A stretch of DNA of 5,474 bases. Origin: Candidatus Desantisiibacteriota bacterium (GTDB lineage: Bacteria; JACRDZ01). The stretch spans positions 1 through 5,474 of the forward strand of contig JACQWU010000163.1 in the NCBI GenBank assembly GCA_016209155.1, given 5' to 3'. A model generated the notes under the pieces. That model made no database searches and had not been told where the DNA came from. It saw nothing but the letters and a program-made list of their open reading frames with translations. Position numbers and translations under genes: made by a program. Of this stretch, positions 1 to 4,762 are shown piece after piece (position 1 is the stretch's first letter; the number at the start of each line of letters is the position of its first letter).

Positions 1-1
1 T

Positions 2-559
2 GGAGACTATATTTCCGCAAATTTTTCAGCTTCAGCTGATTTCAAAGTTGGCGAGGCCATACGATATCTCCATAACCTTGATTACACTGTCCGAATTAAA
101 TATAAAGAATTTATCAACAGAAAAGAAGAAGAAAGAAGAATCATTTTTGAACTGCAAAAAAAATTCTTACTGCTCAATACGCTCAATGGATACAACTATA
201 TAAGTGCAGTAGAACAAGATGAAAGAGCAAGAATACATGAATTTATGGAAAGATTGGTGGAGGATAAAGGAATTAGAAAGGACAAAGTCCAACAAGCAGA
301 ATTGAAACCTGTTGCAGAAACAAAATCTATCATAAGGAGATCGGCTTCCAACATAGATATTATTAAAGAAATCTGCAAAAAACTTGGGCAAGATGGAAAA
401 GATATTCAACGTAAAGATGTATTGGCAGAAGCCCAAAGACTTGGGATAAAGCCATCATCTGTTCTGCTTGCTGATTATTGTGACAATACCAAAACCGGTA
501 ACTGGTCGCCACATAAATTTTTACATTCAGTTAGTCCGGGTAGATACAGATTGAAATGA
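2..559 (+). CDS. C-terminal part of an uncharacterised protein with a restriction/defence-associated winged-helix-like tail (5' end outside window)
   Basis: The reading frame is open from base 2 to the TGA at 557-559 (185 residues visible), so the gene enters from the left. The ATG at 245 is internal: the same frame upstream encodes plausible protein with no stop. The visible N-terminal half is charged and probably helical (Arg/Lys/Glu-rich around visible residues 32-50, including NRKEEERR). A linker follows, then a C-terminal domain of about 68 residues beginning IDIIKEICKKLG. That domain contains KPSSVLLADYCDN and ends GRYRLK. The pattern PSSV...DYC.N...GRYR resembles a small winged-helix-type domain (DUF7669-like) found at the ends of HNH/restriction-type and other defence proteins. 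This assignment is from memory of the family pattern and is tentative. The catalytic part, if any, lies upstream. No convincing terminator follows directly. The gene converges on tilS. Confidence 0.72.
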   Translation, partial: GDYISANFSASADFKVGEAIRYLHNLDYTVRIKYKEFINRKEEERRIIFELQKKFLLLNTLNGYNYISAVEQDERARIHEFMERLVEDKGIRKDKVQQAELKPVAETKSIIRRSASNIDIIKEICKKLGQDGKDIQRKDVLAEAQRLGIKPSSVLLADYCDNTKTGNWSPHKFLHSVSPGRYRLK

Positions 560-717
560 ATTGATAAAAAGTAAGATTATAGGGTCAATAGATGGTGCAA
601 TAAGACTTATATGTATTACCACCTAATTTTTATATTACAAAATTTAGAAACCGCCAATACATCACGTCATAATAAGGAAAATATTTCTTACGAATTGTGT
701 ATATTGCATTTGTAGCG

Positions 718-735
718 GGTGAATTAACATTCACC
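718..735. repeat. Short perfect hairpin (7-bp stem, 4-nt loop)
   Basis: GGTGAAT at 718-724 pairs with ATTCACC at 729-735 around the loop TAAC. The surrounding TGTAGCGGGTGAATT resembles degenerate copies of the interspersed 'TGTAGGGGCGRATT' type of palindromic repeat seen in many environmental Gram-negative genomes. That resemblance is a recollection, not a search result. Confidence 0.4.
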
Positions 736-762
736 TTGTTTATAGGGTTGTCCAAAAAGGTA

Positions 763-838
763 TCATTCCGCACTCGATGCGGAATCCAGATTTTAGAGCA
801 ATGGCTTAAATACTGGATTCCCGCCTTCGCGGGAATGA
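763..838. repeat. REP-like nested inverted repeat ('PAKAGIQ' type)
   Basis: Two small hairpins sit back to back. ATTCCGCA (765-772) pairs with TGCGGAAT (778-785), and ATTCCCGC (817-824) pairs with GCGGGAAT (829-836). The two hairpins are also imperfect inverted copies of each other: the left one starts TCATTCC and ends CCAG (786-789), while the right one starts CTGG (813-816) and ends GGAATGA. The spacer between them (790-812) is AT-rich. Read on the minus strand, the right arm encodes the familiar spurious peptide VIPAKAGIQ, the hallmark of a widespread extragenic palindrome family in Proteobacteria and relatives. Such elements are usually mobilised in trans by a REP-associated (TnpA-REP/Y1) transposase. 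None is visible here. Confidence 0.85.
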
Positions 839-898
839 CGGGAAAGTGGTAGAGATTTTTCCCTCTATCACCTTTATCGCTTCTCTTCAACAAGTTTC

Positions 899-2305
899 CT
901 ATGTAGCAAATGCTATTTCTTCAATTTTTATTTCTATTATATTTTTATCTTTTTCAGCAGCTTTATATTTATCGCTTCTGCGCACACCCATAACCCATAA
1001 GATTTCATTCTTATATAAAAGAAGCGGTATTTTATCCCTTTCATATACAGGAATTTTCATATCAATAAAAAAATCCTTTAGTTTCCTGCTTCCTTTCATA
1101 CCTGACGGGATAAAACGGTCACCATGACGGCGGTTGCGTACAATGAAATTGTCGGGTTTATCCGGAATAGAAAAATAAATAGTTTTTTCATTTTCAATAT
1201 ATGCTTTACTAAATTTTTTCTTCAAAGCGATTTTAATTTTTATATTGAATTGAGATAAAAAGGTATTGCATGGAACAGGAATTTTAAATTCATAAAGAGG
1301 AAAGTCATCTATCTTTTTAGAAAAAACAAGATTTCCGTATTCATTCATTACCGTATAATCACCGGAAAGATTTATTTTTTTTCCGGTTTTGTTTAAAGAC
1401 AGCTTCTCTATTGATTCAATATTTTCATAATTTACAGCATTAATATTACCTTTTAATTCGGATAAAACATCAAAAATAATCCGCTTTCTTATTGCCGGAT
1501 GAAGCCTATTTAAAGAATCTATGCTCATTATAAATTTATCATTTTCTTTTTTTACAATTTCACTGAAATATTTTCCGGTGATTTTATTTAAATAATCATT
1601 CTCGTCTTTCAATATTTTGCAGAGCTTTGAGATAGAACTGTCAATGTCAGGATTGTATTTTTCCCTAATCAAAGGAATCAGATTATGTCTTATATGGTTT
1701 CTACGATAATAATCGAAAAAATTTGAACTGTCTTCCCTGTAAGTTATTTTATTTTTCAGAATATAAGCTTCTATATCCTTTCTTGAAATTTCCAAAAAGG
1801 GCCGGATTAAGGTTATTCCGTTTGCTATTTCCATGATATATTGCATGCCTATAAGTCCTCTTGTGCCGCATCCCCTAAAAAGATGCAGTAAGACTGTTTC
1901 TGTCTGATCCTCATGATTATGTCCGGCAGCTATACGATTACAATGATACTTAATTGCAGTTTTCATTAAAAATTCATACCTCAGATTTCTCGCAGTATCC
2001 TGGACAGAAACTGATTTTTCTTTTTCCAAAAGTTTTGGAATATTCATTTTTACAATAGTGCACGGGACAGCTAATTTACGGCATAACTCTTTAATAAAAA
2101 GCGCATCCTTATCTGATTCTTTTCCGCGAAAACCGTGATTAAAATGCGCCGCATGTAATTTTATTCCTAAATCTTTTTTCAGCTTGCAAAAAATATTAAG
2201 CAATACGGAGGAATCAATACCACCTGAAACTGCAAGCAGTATCCTATCTCCTTTATTTACTAATTTATTTTCATGAATAATTTTCAATATTTTATCTTTT
2301 AACAT
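899..2305 (-). CDS. tilS: tRNA(Ile)-lysidine synthase TilS
   Basis: TilS uses ATP and lysine to convert cytidine 34 of the CAU anticodon of tRNA(Ile2) to lysidine, so that the tRNA reads AUA and is charged with isoleucine. It is a cytosolic and normally essential enzyme. The 468-residue product is full length for the long (three-domain) form. The N-terminal PP-loop ATPase domain shows SGGIDS at 27-32, HFNHGFRG at 54-61, ARNLRY at 105-110, AGHNHEDQTETVLLHLFRG at 127-145, REDSSN at 190-195 and RRNHIRHNLIP at 201-211. A middle helical substrate domain follows. The C-terminal TilS domain is recognisable at about 388-443 (RNRRHGDRFIPSGMKGSRKL, then DFFID, RDKIPLL and WVMGVRRSD). The ATG at 2305-2303 directly follows the stop of the upstream NTPase gene, with AGAAGG six bases before it, so the two are probably translationally coupled. 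ATA codons are common throughout this window, in line with a need for lysidine. Confidence 0.97.
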   Translation of the reverse strand: MLKDKILKIIHENKLVNKGDRILLAVSGGIDSSVLLNIFCKLKKDLGIKLHAAHFNHGFRGKESDKDALFIKELCRKLAVPCTIVKMNIPKLLEKEKSVSVQDTARNLRYEFLMKTAIKYHCNRIAAGHNHEDQTETVLLHLFRGCGTRGLIGMQYIMEIANGITLIRPFLEISRKDIEAYILKNKITYREDSSNFFDYYRRNHIRHNLIPLIREKYNPDIDSSISKLCKILKDENDYLNKITGKYFSEIVKKENDKFIMSIDSLNRLHPAIRKRIIFDVLSELKGNINAVNYENIESIEKLSLNKTGKKINLSGDYTVMNEYGNLVFSKKIDDFPLYEFKIPVPCNTFLSQFNIKIKIALKKKFSKAYIENEKTIYFSIPDKPDNFIVRNRRHGDRFIPSGMKGSRKLKDFFIDMKIPVYERDKIPLLLYKNEILWVMGVRRSDKYKAAEKDKNIIEIKIEEIAFAT

Positions 2306-2890
2306 TTAAAGCCTTCTTATAATTTCATTTATCCAGTCATCTTTCATAATTGGATTTATTTTCTTATTATTATACCCGGTAAATTCCTCATTATCCATGA
2401 AAAATAACTTATTATTGTCTCTAATAATAAAAATATCTATTTTTTCTTTTATGCGTGCTGCGCTTGGTTTTAATTTTAAAAAACCGGTCTTTTCAATAAC
2501 CATTATAGATACATCCGCTTTACACACATCAAGAAAACTATTTCCTTCAACTATAATTCCGGGCAAACCGGATAAAGATGAGAGACACGCATCCACAGCC
2601 CTTTTTAATGCTTCAGGACGTGCCTTTATCCATAATACTCTACTTGCTCCTGCATTATACATCCGCCAGGTATCAGTACCGGGCTGCATAATAATTTTTT
2701 TATTTTCTTCAATATGGAAATCTCCGCTGAAACTGTTACAGACATTGCAGCTTTTACCGCGCGGACAGCTCCCGCCGGAACACCGTGTAATCTTCAAAGA
2801 TGCAAAGCCCGGCAAATGCCGTATTAAAGTGCATGCAATATGGGTTTTCCCTGCCGAGCTTGCGGCACCAGTTATAGAAATAATTTTCAA
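2306..2890 (-). CDS. MobB-like P-loop NTPase with a CX4CX5CX2C cysteine cluster
   Basis: This is a 194-residue soluble protein. A Walker A motif, TGAASSAGKTH, lies at residues 7-17. A GTDTWRMYNAGASRV segment at 71-85 resembles the G-K-D-(S/T)-x-R-(x)n-A-G-A motif of MobB (molybdopterin-guanine dinucleotide accessory GTPase). GIIVEGNS at 111-118 sits where MobB-type proteins carry the Walker B/EG motif. It differs from MobB in having four cysteines (C37, C42, C48, C51; CX4CX5CX2C) in place of the usual His-rich stretch after the first beta-hairpin. This suggests a bound metal or Fe-S cluster. The start is TTG at 2890-2888, chosen because GGGAG lies ten bases upstream and an in-frame TGA at 2911-2909 leaves no ATG or GTG alternative. 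The gene abuts tilS (TAAATG), so it is in the same operon. The true substrate is unknown, and no molybdenum-cofactor gene is visible. The homology level is an inference from motifs. Confidence 0.85.
   Translation of the reverse strand: MKIISITGAASSAGKTHIACTLIRHLPGFASLKITRCSGGSCPRGKSCNVCNSFSGDFHIEENKKIIMQPGTDTWRMYNAGASRVLWIKARPEALKRAVDACLSSLSGLPGIIVEGNSFLDVCKADVSIMVIEKTGFLKLKPSAARIKEKIDIFIIRDNNKLFFMDNEEFTGYNNKKINPIMKDDWINEIIRRL
2312..2317 (-). promoter_or_regulatory. Ribosome binding site of tilS inside the upstream gene
   Basis: On the minus strand AGAAGG lies six bases before the tilS ATG and within the last codons of the NTPase gene. It supports this start and suggests coupled translation. 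Confidence 0.7.
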
Positions 2891-2900
2891 GATATTTTTT

Positions 2901-2905
2901 CTCCC
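2901..2905 (-). promoter_or_regulatory. Ribosome binding site deciding a TTG start
   Basis: GGGAG on the minus strand is ten bases upstream of TTG (2890-2888). An in-frame stop at 2911-2909 rules out a more distant start, so this site fixes the N-terminus of the NTPase. Confidence 0.65.
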
Positions 2906-2947
2906 GTGTCAAAACCACTGACTAACACTACAACTAACTTTATTTTT

Positions 2948-2973
2948 AACCGCAAAGACACATAGGCACAAAG
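2948..2973. repeat. Short interspersed motif of the AACCGCAAAG...GGCACAAAG type
   Basis: The bases AACCGCAAAGACACATAGG followed by CACAAAG form a degenerate tandem of a (C)RCAAAG/GACACA-like unit. Very similar strings recur in intergenic regions of many anaerobic and environmental bacteria. This is recalled, not searched. Its function is unknown. Confidence 0.4.
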
Positions 2974-3033
2974 TATTTTTATTTATAATATAAGTCTCTT
3001 GATCCCATGTTTTAATATATATATAATATTTTC

Positions 3034-3143
3034 TCAGTTACCAGTGGAAGTGAATGTCATTGCGAGGAGCTTTATCCCGAAGCAATCTCAAAAAATAGAT
3101 TGCTTCGCTTCCGCTCGCAATAACAAATTCCACCGGTAACTGA
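3034..3143. repeat. 110-bp imperfect inverted repeat (MITE/REP-like element)
   Basis: There are three nested pairs of arms. The outer arms 3034-3049 and 3128-3143 match at 15 of 16 positions (TCAGTTACCAGTGGAA against TTCCACCGGTAACTGA). The middle arms 3056-3066 (GTCATTGCGAG) and 3114-3124 (CTCGCAATAAC) match at 10 of 11. The inner arms 3078-3088 (CGAAGCAATCT) and 3097-3107 (AGATTGCTTCG) are perfect around an 8-nt A-rich loop. The GTCATTGCGAGG...GAAGCAATCT core is a familiar interspersed palindrome in environmental Gram-negatives. The element has no coding capacity and no clear target-site duplication. It could be a non-autonomous mobile element mobilised in trans. Its position just upstream of the cytochrome promoter may also insulate the two divergent transcripts. 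Confidence 0.85.
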
Positions 3144-3170
3144 CCGATTACAGTCACTCCCTGTTTTTAC

Positions 3171-3198
3171 TTGACTTTTTTTATATGTTCGATAAAAT
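3171..3198 (+). promoter_or_regulatory. Sigma70-type promoter for the cytochrome cluster
   Basis: TTGACT (3171-3176; 5 of 6 to TTGACA) is followed after 16 bases by TAAAAT (3193-3198; 5 of 6 to TATAAT). Transcription would start near 3205, giving a leader of about 50 nt before the ATG at 3255. No operator or riboswitch was recognised. Confidence 0.6.
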
Positions 3199-3239
3199 AT
3201 TTGTATTGTTTAATCCAAAAATACGAAAACATGTTCTTT

Positions 3240-3244
3240 AGGGA
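3240..3244 (+). promoter_or_regulatory. Ribosome binding site for the cytochrome c gene
   Basis: AGGGA lies ten bases before ATG 3255. It favours that start over the in-frame ATG at 3231, which has no purine-rich sequence ahead and would place extra residues before the signal peptide. Confidence 0.55.
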
Positions 3245-3254
3245 ATTATTATAT

Positions 3255-3812
3255 ATGAAAAAACTTTTTTTCACTATAGTGTTGACATTCTCTGTCTTTT
3301 TTCTTTTCTGTAAATCATTATATTGTGAAGATATACCTTCTGCGTCGGCAAATTATAATACCTCTAAAACAGATATTAATAAAGAAAAAAACTTATCAAC
3401 TACGGTTTCAATTTCAAATAAACCTGCACCAAAATACGTCGGTGCCAAAGAATGCGGTATCTGCCATACAGGAAAAAAAATGAAAAACATTTATGAGAAC
3501 TGGCAAAAACAGGGACATTCCAGAGCTTTTGAACGTTTAAAAGGTGTCGATAAAGAAAATCCAAATTGCTTAAAATGCCACACAACCGGCTACGGGAAAG
3601 AAAAATTATACGCTGAAGTCAATCTTGAAGGGGTGCAATGCGAAGCATGCCACGGACCGGGAAGTTTATATCGCCCAATTGACATAATGGAAGACAGAAA
3701 AAGATCTAATGAACTTGGTTTGATATTTCCAATTGATCCCATGAAAGTATGCAGAGAATGCCACCTTCACCGTCAGGACAGAGTATCTCCTCTTTGCCCG
3801 GGAAGAGACTAA
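3255..3812 (+). CDS. Exported tetrahaem cytochrome c, cytochrome c554-like
   Basis: This is a 185-residue periplasmic electron-transfer protein. A Sec signal peptide (MKKLFFTIVLTFSVFFLF, probable cleavage near residue 24) is followed by a polar Ser/Thr/Lys/Asn linker to about residue 58. Four CXXCH haem c sites follow: CGICH 67-71, CLKCH 105-109, CEACH 129-133 and CRECH 166-170. The pattern YVGAKECGICH, W..QGHSRAF, CLKCHTTGYG and GVQCEACHGPGS is that of the cytochrome c554-like family (Cytochrome_C554 type). H88 in the GHS motif and H172 are possible distal ligands. ATG 3255 is chosen because the signal peptide begins there and AGGGA precedes it. The protein stops only 15 residues after the fourth haem (SPLCPGRD), shorter than many relatives, which continue with a Y...I.H segment. 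It is 16 bases from the next gene and probably shares its transcript. Partner and substrate are unknown. Confidence 0.92.
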   Translation: MKKLFFTIVLTFSVFFLFCKSLYCEDIPSASANYNTSKTDINKEKNLSTTVSISNKPAPKYVGAKECGICHTGKKMKNIYENWQKQGHSRAFERLKGVDKENPNCLKCHTTGYGKEKLYAEVNLEGVQCEACHGPGSLYRPIDIMEDRKRSNELGLIFPIDPMKVCRECHLHRQDRVSPLCPGRD

Positions 3813-3828
3813 CTCTAATATAATTATT

Positions 3829-4707
3829 ATGAATAAATTTATATATTTTTTTATTTTCTGTATTTTTATTTTAACAGGCTGCAATTTAAGATCCGATAAA
3901 TTGTATGTGTTTGAGCTTCCGCATTCACCGACTGAAGCAGACTGGGAAAATGGGCTGCCCTATTATATTTCAATTGAAAAAGGCAAATTAAATCATATAT
4001 CCACTGAAACAAAAAAACTTGATGATGAAATTGTTCATAAATCCAATAAAACCTGCCATCATGTTGAGGCAGTAAAACCGGTTACTGCTGAACTGACTTC
4101 CTTCCACACTAAAGACTTTTTTTTTATGAGAATAAAATGGCCGGATCCGGATATGGATAACAAACCGGCAGTCTGGGATGAAGGGAAGCAGGCATGGGAT
4201 AAAACTAAAGGCGCTGAAGATGGAATAAGTATATTATGGAATTTTACTGATAATTCATCTTACAATTGTTCTTCGAATTGCCATTTAGATGAATTCGAAG
4301 TTAAAAATTCAATACTGACTCCATTTAATAAAATGAAAACAAAAAATGAGGAAAGACATGATTTCTGGAGCTGGTGGGCGGGAAGAAATAAAACTGAAAA
4401 ATATATTATTCCCGGCTTTATCGATTCAACCGGTATCCATGAGGAAAAGCAATACTTGACAAATTCCGGTAAAATACCTATTATGTCCTATGGTTATTAT
4501 AAGGATGGCTATTGGATAGTAACGATTTCAAGTCCATTAAATTATTTTAAACTTCCATCCAATCAATTTGTTCCGGACAAATCTTATCAGTTTCAAATTG
4601 CTTTTTTTGACAACAGTTATTCCGATCACAGTATAACACTAACTATGCAGAATGCAGTTTTTGTAGAAAGTAAAATAATAAGAGATGAAACAAAGGATTT
4701 TGATTAA
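3829..4707 (+). CDS. Lipoprotein with ethylbenzene-dehydrogenase-like haem-binding domain (EB_dh type)
   Basis: The 292-residue product begins with a lipoprotein signal (MNKFIYFFIFCIFILTGC). The lipobox LTGC at 15-18 makes Cys18 the probable lipid-anchored N-terminus. The mature part shows the layout of the EB_dh domain that binds haem in the gamma subunits of ethylbenzene and dimethylsulfide dehydrogenases and in related cytochromes: an early W39, a V-TAEL strand, FFFMRIKWPDPDMDN at 97-111, W116 and W123, AEDGISILWN at 129-138, HDFWSWWAGR at 177-186, and a late SYQFQIAFFDNSYSDHS at 252-268. It also carries CSSNCH (147-152), a CX3CH spacing that could attach haem covalently, and a separate TCHH at 75-78. 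No Shine-Dalgarno sequence lies in the 16 bases before the ATG, so translation may depend on the upstream cytochrome gene. The EB_dh assignment is by motif recognition. Haem binding is inferred. Confidence 0.85.
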   Translation: MNKFIYFFIFCIFILTGCNLRSDKLYVFELPHSPTEADWENGLPYYISIEKGKLNHISTETKKLDDEIVHKSNKTCHHVEAVKPVTAELTSFHTKDFFFMRIKWPDPDMDNKPAVWDEGKQAWDKTKGAEDGISILWNFTDNSSYNCSSNCHLDEFEVKNSILTPFNKMKTKNEERHDFWSWWAGRNKTEKYIIPGFIDSTGIHEEKQYLTNSGKIPIMSYGYYKDGYWIVTISSPLNYFKLPSNQFVPDKSYQFQIAFFDNSYSDHSITLTMQNAVFVESKIIRDETKDFD

Positions 4708-4750
4708 CGGTATAAAATAAGAATGAAATATTGTATTATAAATAATTTAT

Positions 4751-4754
4751 GGAG
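4751..4754 (+). promoter_or_regulatory. Ribosome binding site for the beta-sandwich protein gene
   Basis: GGAG lies eight bases before ATG 4763, directly ahead of a clear signal peptide, and fixes that start. Confidence 0.65.
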
Positions 4755-4762
4755 ATTTTCAG

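Larger units (their letters stand above)
560..898. other. Non-coding region between convergent genes, with two palindromic elements
   Basis: This 339-base stretch separates the 3' end of the truncated left gene from the 3' end of tilS. I see no credible gene. It contains a 7-bp stem hairpin at 718-735 and a nested inverted repeat at 763-838. The remainder (560-710 and 840-898) is AT-rich and without recognisable structure. Because both flanking genes end here, the hairpins may also serve as transcription end points, but neither has the U-tract of a classical intrinsic terminator. Confidence 0.6.
2891..3254. other. Divergent intergenic region with repeats and a rightward promoter
   Basis: This region separates the leftward NTPase-tilS operon from the rightward cytochrome cluster. 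It holds, in order, a short AACCGCAAAGACACA-type motif (2948-2973), an AT-rich alternating stretch (about 3011-3033), a 110-bp inverted repeat (3034-3143), a promoter for the cytochrome gene (3171-3198) and its leader. I found no convincing promoter for the leftward operon. A TTG-initiated reading upstream of the cytochrome start exists but overlaps the promoter and is not credible. Confidence 0.65.

Noticed and set aside
763-838. CRISPR-like array
   Set aside because: There are only two palindromic halves in inverted orientation, with no regular direct repeats and spacers.
630-893. Minus-strand open frame of 87 codons containing VIPAKAGIQ
   Set aside because: It is a translation of the REP-like palindrome and its AT-rich flanks. 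It has no ribosome site and no protein-like pattern.
846-1127. Plus-strand open frame over the 3' part of tilS
   Set aside because: It lies antisense to the well-conserved C-terminal TilS domain and is hydrophobic only by complementarity.
2907-2912. Minus-strand TTGACA resembling a -35 box
   Set aside because: Its -10 partner would fall inside the NTPase gene, downstream of the start codon, so it cannot drive that gene's full message.
2397-2921. Plus-strand open frame of 174 codons
   Set aside because: It is antisense to the P-loop NTPase, whose Walker A, AGA and Cys4 motifs show which strand is coding.
3171-3254. N-terminal extension of the cytochrome from TTG 3171 or ATG 3231
   Set aside because: TTG 3171 is the promoter -35 box. 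ATG 3231 lacks a ribosome site, and the signal peptide begins at ATG 3255.
4700-4729. Possible promoter (TTGATT with TGAAAT, 18-bp spacing) before the beta-sandwich gene
   Set aside because: The -10 match is weak (4 of 6) and such matches are expected by chance in AT-rich sequence.
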